From NCBI RefSeq assembly GCF_000445475.1, contig NZ_AUPZ01000002.1, forward strand, positions 328,280 to 392,279: a stretch of 64,000 bases of DNA. Reading direction: 5' to 3'. The notes beneath the pieces are model-generated. The model was not told the DNA's origin and searched no databases. It saw nothing but the letters and a program-made list of their open reading frames with translations. The stretch comes from Sulfurimonas hongkongensis. GTDB lineage: Bacteria; Campylobacterota; Campylobacteria; Campylobacterales; Sulfurimonadaceae. Positions within the stretch are counted from its first letter, which is position 1, and every line of letters starts with the position of its first letter. Both the position numbers and the translations under genes were made by a program. Positions 30,118 through 38,883 of the stretch are shown one piece after another.

Positions 30118-31344
30118 TTAAACTTTCGTATATAGCCACTCTTTTTTTTGGTAAATATACCAATATATAATCCCTTTTAAAAGAGTTTCTATATTCATAA
30201 TGATAAATATAGCTACCAAAGGTAATCCCATTTTATAGGCTATATACGATGGTAAAACTCTAAAAAGCCACAAAGACCAAAAGTTAATCTTTAGAGTTGT
30301 CTTAGTAGCCCCTGCACCTCTAAGTGCTGCAGAATAAACAAACATTATAGCAAGAGGAATTTGAGCTAAACCTACAAGTATAAGGTACTGAGATGCAACT
30401 ACAATAGTAAGCTCATCTTCTGTAAAAAATGAGACTAAAAATTCTGGAAATAGAATCAAGAAAACGCCCACACTCCCCATAAACACATAGGCTATCCGTC
30501 CACTTATTACTCCCATATTATAAGCCCTTATTTTGTCATTTGCTCCAATATTTTGACCAACTAGAGCCATGGCAGCTATAGAAAAACCAAAACCTGGCAT
30601 AAAAGCTATACCCTCTATTCTAAGCCCTACTTGATAACCAGCAAGTCCCGCTGTTCCGTACGCTGCAATGATAGAGACAAAAACCAAAAAAGAGATACTA
30701 GAGATTCCGCGGTCTAACGCTGCACTCCAGCCAACTCTTAGCGCTCTTATAATATCATCTGTTTTGATGATGGGGATAAAGTTTAGTTTTGAGCTAGGTC
30801 TCTTTAGAAGAAAATAGTAGGCTACTATACTCAAAAAATAAGATATCAAGGTTGCAACTGCAGCTCCCTCAATCCCATAAGCATCAAAGCCAAAATGACC
30901 AAAGATAAGTACATAGTTAAAAAAAGCATTAACAGCAGCTGAGAAGAGTTTTATATATAGTGAGCTTGAAGTGTCTCCTGCCGCAGAGAGCGCATTGTAG
31001 AGAAGATTATCCAAAAATATAAGCACAATGCCAAGTGATAGAATTTCAAAATATTTTGAGCCAAGCAGTATTACATCTAAAGATGCTCCCATAAGTTCAT
31101 AGATATAAGAGCTTCCATAATATCCGCCAATGCTTACAAAAATAGATAAGCATATAGCAAAAAGCCCAAGCCCATAAAGTAGTGCTGATGCTCTTTTTTT
31201 TCTACCCTGCCCAATATAGCGAGCTATAATAGCATTTCCACCAACCACATAAAGAGTCATCAAAACATTTATAATCATCATAAACTGCATACTAAGACCA
31301 ACAGCGGCAAGTGCTGAGACGCTAATCATGCCCACCATAAGCAT
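30118..31344 (-). CDS. MATE-family efflux transporter with a disrupted 5' end
   Basis: 408 residues from the first usable ATG, with about eleven membrane helices and MATE features (MLMVGMISVSALAAVGL, a two-fold repeat, RPVL-like cores). MATE proteins export drugs or metabolites with Na+ or H+. The first helix is cut: upstream in the same frame the sequence encodes RVFRLAIPAALKHL, a typical MATE start, but no ATG, GTG or TTG precedes it before a stop. An ATG at 31422-31424 would reach it if the A5 tract (31413-31417) had one more base. It may be a recent frameshift, a phase-variable start or an assembly error. Confidence 0.8.
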   Translation of the reverse strand: MLMVGMISVSALAAVGLSMQFMMIINVLMTLYVVGGNAIIARYIGQGRKKRASALLYGLGLFAICLSIFVSIGGYYGSSYIYELMGASLDVILLGSKYFEILSLGIVLIFLDNLLYNALSAAGDTSSSLYIKLFSAAVNAFFNYVLIFGHFGFDAYGIEGAAVATLISYFLSIVAYYFLLKRPSSKLNFIPIIKTDDIIRALRVGWSAALDRGISSISFLVFVSIIAAYGTAGLAGYQVGLRIEGIAFMPGFGFSIAAMALVGQNIGANDKIRAYNMGVISGRIAYVFMGSVGVFLILFPEFLVSFFTEDELTIVVASQYLILVGLAQIPLAIMFVYSAALRGAGATKTTLKINFWSLWLFRVLPSYIAYKMGLPLVAIFIIMNIETLLKGIIYWYIYQKKEWLYTKV

Positions 31345-31430
31345 ATCTATAAGAATTTGTAAAATATCTACAAGATGTTTTAGTGCCGCTGGAATTGCTA
31401 GACGAAAAACTCTTTTTGTGTCATTGGAGA

Positions 31431-31706
31431 TTAGGGTTGAAAAAATTGTGCTACCTCTTGCATAGTTTTAATTAACTCAGCTTTTGTTTTAAAATGAAGA
31501 GTTTTTTTATCCTTTATCTCCTCTTTTGGAGGTGTAAAGTCAAAGACCAATATATACTCTTTTAGGTTTACTTTACCCTCATTCATCTCTATCCACTCTA
31601 AGCTCATCTCTGCCTCATCGCCTTGCATCTCTACAACTGCAGCTGGATAAAGCCTAGTCAACTTTGATAGATCAATCTCTCCGATACTTGAATTATAAAT
31701 CATCAC
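31431..31706 (-). CDS. Small conserved-looking hypothetical protein
   Basis: A 91-residue acidic cytoplasmic protein without signal or membrane segments (GEIDLSKLTRLYPAAVVE, then a strand-rich middle). I do not recognise it. Its start overlaps the 3' end of the MFS transporter gene by 14 bases and it ends 6 bases before the ATG at 31424, so it sits in one operon between two transporters. Confidence 0.65.
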   Translation of the reverse strand: MMIYNSSIGEIDLSKLTRLYPAAVVEMQGDEAEMSLEWIEMNEGKVNLKEYILVFDFTPPKEEIKDKKTLHFKTKAELIKTMQEVAQFFQP

Positions 31707-32907
31707 TTACATCCTTAATAGTTTGTGTTTTTAAAATCCATCTATAATATAACCCACCAAAAACAAAACCAAGACCCATAAGAGTTGCTATACTCTGTAG
31801 AGAAAGGTCATGTGTAGCTAAAAAACCTATCATAAATGAAACAAAAGCGGCTGAGCTTAAAAAAAGCATGTCATTATATGCAACCATCCGTCCATAATAT
31901 TTCTCTTCTATATTTTTTTGTAAAAGAGTATAAGTGTAAGACCAAAGAGTTGTAGTAAAAAAACCAACAAGAACACTAGCAAAAAGTGAGAGATAGAAGT
32001 CCCTCATCAAAACAGCCCAAAGCCAAACCACTATAGCTTGAGCCATAAAGACATAAACTAGAGTTTTGTTATTTACCCATTTGCTAATTAGCATCGGCCC
32101 TATTACTAAACCAACTGCACGGGCAGAGTGAAGAAGACCAAGAGCTAATGAGCTAGCTATGATACTTGCATAGAACTGATCCACCATCAAAACTACTAGT
32201 GCATCAAAAGCGGTTAGCCCTACAAAAGCGTGGATTATCATCAGATGCAAGGCTTGTGGGGTTCTTTTTATATATCTAAAAGTGTCTTTCATCATCTCAA
32301 AAATATTTTCATCTGTTTTTATTATGTTTATATCTATTTTTAAGCTATTAAGCAAAACAAAACCAACAACAAACATCATAGCATCTATAATAAAAGCGGC
32401 TTTAACTCCAAAATAATAGACAAAAAAACCACTTGTTGCCATACCTAGAGTGTATGAGAGTGACCAGATGATGGAGTGAAGCTCGTTGGCTTTTTGGAGT
32501 TTTTTACCCCTTAAAATCTTAGGAAGTAGTGACATCTCTGTTGTAAAGTAAAAACTAGCAGCTGCCATCTTTAAAAATATCAAAATATACAGAAGCCACA
32601 TATCATCTAAAGAGGTTACAAAAATTAAAAAAAATGTTGCAAAAATCTCTATAGTTATAAGTATAAGTAAAATCTTCTTAGGCTTAAAACTATCAATGAT
32701 GGAACCTGAAAAAGGAGCTTGAATAACTCCTGCTAAGAAGTGAAGCATCGCTACAAATGCTATAATTGCTGCTGATGTATCAAGCTCTAAAAGTAGTGTA
32801 TAGATGGCTATATTACTAAACCAAGCACCAAAATATGCAATAAGTTGAATGATTGATAATCTTTTAAAGATGGGTTCTGATTTTAGTAGTTCTATGTAGT
32901 CGTTCAT
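31693..32907 (-). CDS. Major facilitator superfamily transporter
   Basis: 404 residues with twelve predicted membrane helices and the layout of the DHA3/EntS-like exporters (GSIIDSFKPKKIL between helices 2 and 3 is the expected motif A position). The substrate cannot be deduced. It is the first gene of the minus-strand run that continues through the MATE transporter towards ligA and tlyA, and is divergent from flaG. Confidence 0.85.
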   Translation of the reverse strand: MNDYIELLKSEPIFKRLSIIQLIAYFGAWFSNIAIYTLLLELDTSAAIIAFVAMLHFLAGVIQAPFSGSIIDSFKPKKILLILITIEIFATFFLIFVTSLDDMWLLYILIFLKMAAASFYFTTEMSLLPKILRGKKLQKANELHSIIWSLSYTLGMATSGFFVYYFGVKAAFIIDAMMFVVGFVLLNSLKIDINIIKTDENIFEMMKDTFRYIKRTPQALHLMIIHAFVGLTAFDALVVLMVDQFYASIIASSLALGLLHSARAVGLVIGPMLISKWVNNKTLVYVFMAQAIVVWLWAVLMRDFYLSLFASVLVGFFTTTLWSYTYTLLQKNIEEKYYGRMVAYNDMLFLSSAAFVSFMIGFLATHDLSLQSIATLMGLGFVFGGLYYRWILKTQTIKDVSDDL

Positions 32908-32972
32908 GCGTGAAAGATTATCATACTTTTGGAAGCTTTTAAAATATATTTGATAAATTTGTGTTTTTTTAT

Positions 32973-32999
32973 TAAAGTCATCTATTTATGTGCCGATAT
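32973..32999 (+). promoter_or_regulatory. Sigma-28 (FliA) promoter of flaG
   Basis: TAAAGTCA (32973-32980), 11 bases, then GCCGATAT (32992-32999): close to the flagellar consensus TAAAGTTT-N11-GCCGATAA, with the spacing exact. It lies 35 bases before flaG and is followed by a good ribosome-binding site (AAGGAG). Confidence 0.85.
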
Positions 33000-33034
33000 A
33001 ATATTTATAGTATTCTTTATATAAGGAGCAAGTC

Positions 33035-33424
33035 ATGGATGGCGTAGCAAATGTTGCAAGACAACAACAATTACAAACAGATATACAAGAGACTCAAGGA
33101 AGAGGATCAACTCAAATGCCAACTGAGGTTGAACAACCTAAACAGGTTGATTTGGTGGAGGAGATCCAAAAAGAGAGCTCTAACACAGATGTAAAGATTA
33201 ACTCAAAAGAACAAGTTGAAGAGTTAGTCAAACAACTAAATGAAGCGATGTCGCCTATTAGCACAGATATCAAGTTTGGTGTTGATAGAGATGATATCTT
33301 TTATGTCTCTGTCATAGAAGAAAAAACTAACAAAATGATCAGACGATTTCCAGCTGAACAAGCTATGGAATTTCTTCCAAAGATGCAAGAAGTGGTTGGT
33401 ATACTCTTTGACTCAAAAGGGTAA
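33035..33424 (+). CDS. flaG: FlaG flagellar protein
   Basis: 129 residues. The N-terminal half is polar and low in complexity; the C-terminal half is the FlaG domain (INSKEQVEELVKQLNEAM, then FGVDRDDIFYVSVIEEKTN and IRRFPAEQA). FlaG influences filament length in campylobacterotes. No fliD or fliS follows, unlike some relatives. It stands alone between the divergent MFS gene and argG, expressed from the sigma-28 promoter, so it is a late flagellar gene. Confidence 0.9.
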   Translation: MDGVANVARQQQLQTDIQETQGRGSTQMPTEVEQPKQVDLVEEIQKESSNTDVKINSKEQVEELVKQLNEAMSPISTDIKFGVDRDDIFYVSVIEEKTNKMIRRFPAEQAMEFLPKMQEVVGILFDSKG

Positions 33425-33550
33425 AAGTGTTAAACTCCCTTTTGAATCAAACACTCTTCGCATAAATCTACACTACACAATTTGCTAACCCGTTTTTAAT
33501 CTCTTTTATTGTAAACTCGCGACATTTATTTTGCAAAAGGGACATTTAGT

Positions 33551-34768
33551 ATGAAAAAAGAAGTTAAAAAAGTAGTCTTAGCTTATTCTGGCGGACTAGA
33601 CACTAGTGTTATTTTAAAATGGCTACAAGATGAGTATAGCTGTGAAGTTGTGACTTTTACAGCAGACTTAGGTCAAGGCGAAGAGTTAGAACCTGCAAGA
33701 AAAAAGGCTTTAGAGTTTGGTATCAAACCTGAAAATATCTTTATCGATGACTTAAGAGAAGAGTTTGTAAAAGACTATGTTTATCCTATGTTTAGAGCAA
33801 ACACCATCTATGAGGGAGAGTATTTACTAGGAACTTCTATAGCTCGCCCACTTATTGCAAAGAGACAAGCCGAAATTGCCAAAATCACTGGTGCTGATGG
33901 TGTTAGCCATGGTGCAACTGGAAAAGGAAATGACCAAGTTCGTTTTGAGATGGGTTACCTAAGCCAAGATTCAACTCTAACTATCATAGCTCCATGGAGA
34001 GAGTGGGACTTAAACTCAAGAGAAAAACTACTCTCTTATGCTAAAAAGCATGGCATCTCTATAGAGAAAAAAGGTAATAAATCACCCTATTCAATGGATG
34101 CAAATCTACTTCATATCTCATACGAGGGTGGCATCTTAGAAGATCCTAGTGCGGAACCAGAGGAGAGTATGTGGTTATGGTCAAATTCACCTGAGAATGC
34201 TCCTGATGAAGCTGAGTATATTGAACTAGGTTATAAAAATGGTGATCCAATTACACTAAATGGCGAAGAGTTAAGCCCAGCTACAATGCTTAAAACTCTA
34301 AATGAGTTAGGCTCAAAGCATGGCATCGGTCGTATAGATATTGTTGAGAACCGCTTTGTTGGAATGAAAGCTCGTGGATGCTATGAGACTCCGGGTGGAA
34401 CTATCATGTTAAAAGCTCATCGAGCTATGGAGTCCATCACGCTTGACCGCGAAGCTACACACTTAAAAGATGAGATGATGCCAAGATATGCAAAACTTAT
34501 CTATAATGGTTTTTGGTTCTCCCCTGAGAGAGAGATGCTCCAAGCGGCTATTGATAAGTCTCAAGAATTTGTAGAGGGAAGTGTACGTCTAAAACTATAT
34601 AAAGGCAATATAATAGTTGTTGGAAGAAGCTCTAACGTTTCACTTTTCTCAGAAGAGTATTCAACTTTTGAAGAAGATGAAGTATATAACCAAAAGGATG
34701 CGGAGGGCTTTATAAAACTAAATGCTCTAAGATTTATCATCGAAGGTAAAGCTAGAAAAAACAGATAA
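33551..34768 (+). CDS. argG: Argininosuccinate synthase
   Basis: 405 residues, full length. It opens with the ATP-pyrophosphatase loop [10 protein letters not shown] (residues 9-18) and keeps [37 protein letters not shown] and [13 protein letters not shown]. It joins citrulline and aspartate in arginine synthesis. An AAAAGGGA site precedes the ATG. It lies 15 bases before the FTR/rhodanese gene. Confidence 0.97.
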   Translation: MKKEVKKVVLAYSGGLDTSVILKWLQDEYSCEVVTFTADLGQGEELEPARKKALEFGIKPENIFIDDLREEFVKDYVYPMFRANTIYEGEYLLGTSIARPLIAKRQAEIAKITGADGVSHGATGKGNDQVRFEMGYLSQDSTLTIIAPWREWDLNSREKLLSYAKKHGISIEKKGNKSPYSMDANLLHISYEGGILEDPSAEPEESMWLWSNSPENAPDEAEYIELGYKNGDPITLNGEELSPATMLKTLNELGSKHGIGRIDIVENRFVGMKARGCYETPGGTIMLKAHRAMESITLDREATHLKDEMMPRYAKLIYNGFWFSPEREMLQAAIDKSQEFVEGSVRLKLYKGNIIVVGRSSNVSLFSEEYSTFEEDEVYNQKDAEGFIKLNALRFIIEGKARKNR

Positions 34769-34783
34769 GCAAAGGCTAAGCGT

Positions 34784-35521
34784 ATGAGCATAATAAAGAT
34801 AGACATAGACTCTGATGAGTTTCAAGCTGAGTTAGAAAGAACTATAGACTTTACAGACAAAGTCATATCTAAGTTTGGATGGGAGTATAATCCAGAAGCT
34901 GAAGTGAACGAGGGTGTGCAGCTAGGTCTTGCAAGAAACAAGATGATGTATGGCAAAAGATTTTGTCCATGTTTTATGGTCGACAATAGTGGTGAAAAAC
35001 CAAAAAGTGTTGATGATAGAATCTGCCCTTGCAAACCTGCTATAGAGTATGAGATTCCTAAAGATGGAGCTTGTCACTGTGGTATCTATTGTACACCAGA
35101 GTATGCTACAAAAAAGCGTTTAGAGATGGGAATGGAAGAGATAATCCATACTCATTCCCGTGGTTTAACTAAAGATGAATGTGAACTGCTTGTAAATCAA
35201 GCTGAACTAGACGGCGAAGAGCTGCTCTCACTGTTAGAAGCTAGAGAGATAGGTATGGTAGAGTTTAAACTTATAGATGTTCGCGAACACATGGAGTGGC
35301 AGATGGGTCATATAGCTGGAGCTGACGCGCTAGTGCCAACAAGTAGTTTTTTTCAAGTGCTAGATGATGCAAAACTCTCTAAGGATGAAAATATCATATT
35401 ATACTGTCATGTAGGAAGTCGCTCAGCTCACTGTGCAAGGATACTAAATGATATGGGGTACAAAAATATAGGAAACTTAACTCGTGGAATAGTCTCTTAT
35501 GGTGGAGAGATCGTAAGATAA
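34784..35521 (+). CDS. Ferredoxin-thioredoxin reductase catalytic domain fused to rhodanese
   Basis: 245 residues. The N-terminal part has the FTR catalytic-subunit cysteine pattern: CPC at 61-63, CPC at 81-83, CHC at 97-99, with an extra Cys103, ligating a [4Fe-4S] cluster next to a redox disulfide. The C-terminal part (about 160-245) is a rhodanese domain (LIDVREHMEW, active-site Cys208 in YCHVGSRSAH, then GIVSYGGE). The fusion suggests ferredoxin-linked reduction of a persulfide or a thiol-sulfur relay, which would suit a sulfur oxidiser; that role is inferred. It lies between argG and rplI. Confidence 0.85.
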   Translation: MSIIKIDIDSDEFQAELERTIDFTDKVISKFGWEYNPEAEVNEGVQLGLARNKMMYGKRFCPCFMVDNSGEKPKSVDDRICPCKPAIEYEIPKDGACHCGIYCTPEYATKKRLEMGMEEIIHTHSRGLTKDECELLVNQAELDGEELLSLLEAREIGMVEFKLIDVREHMEWQMGHIAGADALVPTSSFFQVLDDAKLSKDENIILYCHVGSRSAHCARILNDMGYKNIGNLTRGIVSYGGEIVR

Positions 35522-35540
35522 AAAATTTAAGGAAAATTAT

Positions 35541-35987
35541 ATGAAAGTATTATTGATTAAAGATGTAAAAAGTTTAGGAAAAAGAGGCGAAGTTAAAGAG
35601 GTAAAAGATGGCTATGGAAAAAATTTTCTTATAGCAAAAGGCTTTGCTAAACATGCTACTACTGAAATTTTAGAACAACATAGAGCCGATGAAGCACAAA
35701 AAGCTGCTGATGAAGCTGCCGAGATAGCTAGTTTAAATGAGATGGCTAAAAAACTTGATAAGTTAGAAATTATCATAACTAAAAAGGTAGGCCAAAATGG
35801 TAGTCTATTTGGTGCAATAACTAAGGATGAAGTAGCTCAGGCACTTCTTGATCAACACAACATTGAGATAGATAAAAAGCATATAACTGATAAAGTTGCC
35901 ATCAAAACTGTAGGTGAGCATGAGCTTGACTTAAAGCTAGGTCACGCTATACACGCAAAACTTCATGTGGATGTTCAGGGAGAGTAG
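35541..35987 (+). CDS. rplI: 50S ribosomal protein L9
   Basis: 148 residues with the L9 signature at the start (MKVLLIKDVKSLGKRGEVKEVKDGYGKNFLI), a connecting helix, and the C-terminal domain (GSLFGAITKDEVAQAL). Preceded by AAGGAAA. Followed within 2 bases by a small ORF and then hslVU, an order common in campylobacterotes (rplI-hslV-hslU-era). Confidence 0.97.
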   Translation: MKVLLIKDVKSLGKRGEVKEVKDGYGKNFLIAKGFAKHATTEILEQHRADEAQKAADEAAEIASLNEMAKKLDKLEIIITKKVGQNGSLFGAITKDEVAQALLDQHNIEIDKKHITDKVAIKTVGEHELDLKLGHAIHAKLHVDVQGE

Positions 35988-35989
35988 AT

Positions 35990-36106
35990 ATGATAGCTTT
36001 AGCAAAAGGAGACAGATATGACTTTTTCTCGCCGACAAGCGAAGCTTCAGTGAGAGGAATTGAGGAGGGACTTGTTCCTCCTCAAGGAGACCTATATTAT
36101 GTTTGA
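35990..36106 (+). CDS. Possible 38-residue small protein between rplI and hslV
   Basis: An ORF starting 2 bases after the rplI stop, with GGGAGA about 8 bases before its ATG, and ending 8 bases inside hslV. The peptide ([13 protein letters not shown]..., ending LYYV) shows no signal peptide or known motif. It could be a real small protein, a translational coupler for hslV, or chance; coding evidence is limited to its start site and gap-filling position. Confidence 0.35.
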   Translation: MIALAKGDRYDFFSPTSEASVRGIEEGLVPPQGDLYYV

Positions 36107-36644
36107 TGCTACTACGATACTTGCCTATAAGGGCAAGGGCAAAGCTGTTATTGGTGGAGATGGACAGGTTACTTTTGGAAATTCTGTCTTAAAAGCAAAT
36201 GCTACAAAAATTCGCACACTTCATAATGGCAAAATTCTTGCTGGTTTTGCGGGAAGTACAGCTGATGCTTTTAATCTTTTTGATATGTTTGAAGAGTTTT
36301 TAGAGGATAAAAAGGGCGATATTTTAAAGTCTGTTATTGAGTTTTCTAAAGCTTGGAGAAAAGATAAAGTGCTTCGAAGGTTAGAAGCTATGATGATAGT
36401 TTTAAACAATGACCATATTTTTATACTCACTGGAAATGGCGATGTCGTTGAACCAGAAGATGGAGAGATTGCTTCCATCGGAAGTGGCTCAAACTACGCT
36501 CTCTCAGCTGCAAGAGCTCTGAAAAAACATTCAAATCTAGATGAAGAAGAGCTGATTCGTGAGAGCCTCTCAATAGCTGCAGACCTTTGCATCTACACAA
36601 ATCACAACATAAAAGTACTAACACTTCAAGGGGATACTCAGTGA
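36099..36644 (+). CDS. hslV: ATP-dependent protease subunit HslV
   Basis: 181 residues. HslV is the threonine-protease chamber of the HslUV complex. The sequence reads [12 protein letters not shown], then [10 protein letters not shown] and [13 protein letters not shown]. Alignment of TTI with other HslV proteins makes Thr5 the nucleophile, so four residues (MFDA) must be removed. The ATG at 36099 is chosen over an upstream one at 36060 because AAGGAGA lies 8 bases before it. It overlaps hslU by 4 bases. Confidence 0.95.
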   Translation: MFDATTILAYKGKGKAVIGGDGQVTFGNSVLKANATKIRTLHNGKILAGFAGSTADAFNLFDMFEEFLEDKKGDILKSVIEFSKAWRKDKVLRRLEAMMIVLNNDHIFILTGNGDVVEPEDGEIASIGSGSNYALSAARALKKHSNLDEEELIRESLSIAADLCIYTNHNIKVLTLQGDTQ

Positions 36645-37969
36645 ACTTAACTCCAAAAGAGATAGTAGAATATCTTGACCAATATGTAATCTCACAAAGA
36701 GATGCTAAAAAGACCATAGCCTTGGCTCTTAGAACTAGATATAGACGGATGCAGTTAAGCGAAGAACTTCAAAGCGAGATAATGCCTAAAAATATTCTTA
36801 TGATAGGTTCTACTGGCGTTGGTAAAACTGAGATCTCAAGAAGACTTGCAAAGATGATGAAAGTGCCTTTTATCAAAGTTGAAGCTAGCAAGTACACTGA
36901 GGTTGGTTTTGTTGGTCGTGATGTTGAGTCTATGATTCGTGATTTAGTTATCGCTTCTATTTCTATTGTAAAAGAGGAAAAAGAAGAACAAAACAAAGAA
37001 AAGATAGATAACTATGTACTAAACAAGATAGTAGAAAAACTTCTCCCTCCGCTACCAGATGGTGCAAGTGAGAGTAAAAAAGATGACTATCAAAGACTTC
37101 TAGAAGCAATGGAGAGAAGAGTTAGTAATGGCGAGATGGATGACAAAACTATCGAGCTTGAAGTTGATAAGATACATGTAGAGTTTAGTGATACAAATCT
37201 TCCTCCTGAGATGGCAAAAGTTCAAGAGTCATTTTCTAAAATCTTTGATTCTATGAATAAAGAAGATAGGAAAAAAGAACTAAGCGTTAAGGATGCAAAG
37301 ATTATTTTAAGAACTGAGGCAAGTAACAAACTCTTAGATATGAATAGCATCAATGCTGAGGCACTTAAAAGAGCTGAGGATGGTGGCATTATATTTCTAG
37401 ATGAGATAGATAAAATCGCCATCAGTTCAAAGTCACAGGGCAGGAATGATCCAAGTAAAGAGGGAGTTCAAAGAGATTTGCTGCCTATAGTTGAGGGAAG
37501 TAGTGTTACCACTAAGTATGGAGTTATAAACACCGACCATATTCTCTTCATCGCAGCTGGTGCTTTTCATGTGACAAAACCAAGTGATCTTATACCAGAA
37601 CTTCAAGGTAGATTTCCACTAAGAGTTGAGCTTGAGTCTCTGACTGAGGAGACTCTCTATAAGATACTAACTCAAACGCACAACTCGCTTTTAAAGCAGT
37701 ATGAGGCTCTTCTAGGGGTAGAAGATGTAAGACTTGTTTTTGAAGATGAGGCCATAAGGGCTATAGCAAAACTCTCGCATCGTGCAAATGAGATAACTGA
37801 GGATATTGGTGCTAGACGGCTTCATACAGTCTTAGAGAGGATTTTAGAAGATGTTAGCTTTAACGCTGATGAACACAAAGGCAAAGAGTTTGTAATAAAG
37901 AGCGAACTTGTACATGAAAAACTAGATCTTATTGTCGAAGATGACAATCTATCTCGTTATATACTATAA
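36641..37969 (+). CDS. hslU: HslU, ATPase/unfoldase of the HslUV protease
   Basis: 442 residues from a GTG at 36641 that overlaps the hslV stop (GTGA) and follows AAGGGG. It begins [18 protein letters not shown]. The Walker A is GSTGVGKTE and the Walker B is [10 protein letters not shown], with a family-typical insertion domain between them and the C-terminal [18 protein letters not shown]. HslU unfolds substrates and feeds them to HslV. Upstream in-frame ATGs would lie inside hslV and lack a binding site. Confidence 0.96.
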   Translation: MNLTPKEIVEYLDQYVISQRDAKKTIALALRTRYRRMQLSEELQSEIMPKNILMIGSTGVGKTEISRRLAKMMKVPFIKVEASKYTEVGFVGRDVESMIRDLVIASISIVKEEKEEQNKEKIDNYVLNKIVEKLLPPLPDGASESKKDDYQRLLEAMERRVSNGEMDDKTIELEVDKIHVEFSDTNLPPEMAKVQESFSKIFDSMNKEDRKKELSVKDAKIILRTEASNKLLDMNSINAEALKRAEDGGIIFLDEIDKIAISSKSQGRNDPSKEGVQRDLLPIVEGSSVTTKYGVINTDHILFIAAGAFHVTKPSDLIPELQGRFPLRVELESLTEETLYKILTQTHNSLLKQYEALLGVEDVRLVFEDEAIRAIAKLSHRANEITEDIGARRLHTVLERILEDVSFNADEHKGKEFVIKSELVHEKLDLIVEDDNLSRYIL

Positions 37970-38004
37970 TCACAAAAGATGATTTTATTAAAGGCAATTA
38001 ACAT

Positions 38005-38883
38005 ATGACAAAAGCAGGCTTTGTATCTCTTATTGGGCGTCCAAATGCTGGAAAAAGCACACTTATGAACTCACTTTTGGGTGAAAACATAGCTATGGTT
38101 AGTCAAAAAGCAAACGCTACTAGAAAACGCTCAAACGCTATAGTGATGCACAATGATACTCAAATTATTTTTGTAGACACTCCTGGTCTTCATGAAAGAG
38201 AGAAGATACTAAATCAGTTTATGCTCGATGAAGCACTAAAAGCTATGGGTGATTGTGACCTTATCGTCTACCTTGCTCCTGTGACTGACTCACTAGAGCA
38301 TTATGAGAAGTTTTTAAAATTAAACAACTCTAAGGTTAAACACATTGTAGTTCTTAGTAAGATTGACCAAGTAAATCAAGCAAAACTCTTTAAAAAGATA
38401 GACTCATATAACCAGTATGGGAATGAGTTTGAAGCTTTAATCCCTGTGAGTATCTCTAAAAAAGTAGGTCATGAAGATCTCTTAAAAATCATCTCTAAAC
38501 ATCTTCCAGAGTCACCTTTTCTTTATGATCCAGAGGATTTAACAAGCGAGCTTGTGCGTGATATCTATGCGGGTTTCATAAGAGAGGCAATTTTTGAAAA
38601 TGTTAGTGATGAAATTCCGTATGAGTCTGATGTTCTCATAGACTCTATAGAAGAAGAAAAAGGGCTTGATAGTATACATGCTACTATCATCATAGAAAAA
38701 GGGTCACAAAAAGGCATAATCATAGGAAAAGCTGGAAATTCCATCAAACGAATATCCTCCTCAGCTAGAGAAAAAATAGAGCGTTTGAGTGGTAAAAAAA
38801 CCTACTTGAATTTAGAAGTAGTTGTTAAAAAAGGTTGGTCTAAAGACAAATCTTATCTTGAAGAAATAGGATATATATCATGA
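38005..38883 (+). CDS. era: GTPase Era
   Basis: 292 residues. G1 is GRPNAGKSTL, G3 is DTPGLH, G4 is SKID in place of the usual NKxD, and the C-terminal KH domain follows (IIEKGSQKGIIIGKAGNSIKRI). Era binds the 3' end of 16S rRNA during 30S assembly. It overlaps the downstream peptidase gene by 4 bases (ATGA), linking ribosome assembly and cell-wall genes in one transcript. Confidence 0.96.
   Translation: MTKAGFVSLIGRPNAGKSTLMNSLLGENIAMVSQKANATRKRSNAIVMHNDTQIIFVDTPGLHEREKILNQFMLDEALKAMGDCDLIVYLAPVTDSLEHYEKFLKLNNSKVKHIVVLSKIDQVNQAKLFKKIDSYNQYGNEFEALIPVSISKKVGHEDLLKIISKHLPESPFLYDPEDLTSELVRDIYAGFIREAIFENVSDEIPYESDVLIDSIEEEKGLDSIHATIIIEKGSQKGIIIGKAGNSIKRISSSAREKIERLSGKKTYLNLEVVVKKGWSKDKSYLEEIGYIS

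Noticed and set aside
33427..33460. Terminator after flaG (AGTGTT/AACACT)
   Set aside because: The stem is short and interrupted and has no U-tract; not strong enough to list.
35990..36106. Extended N-terminus of HslV from the ATG at 36060
   Set aside because: The ATG at 36099 has a proper ribosome-binding site and yields the expected start close to the catalytic threonine.
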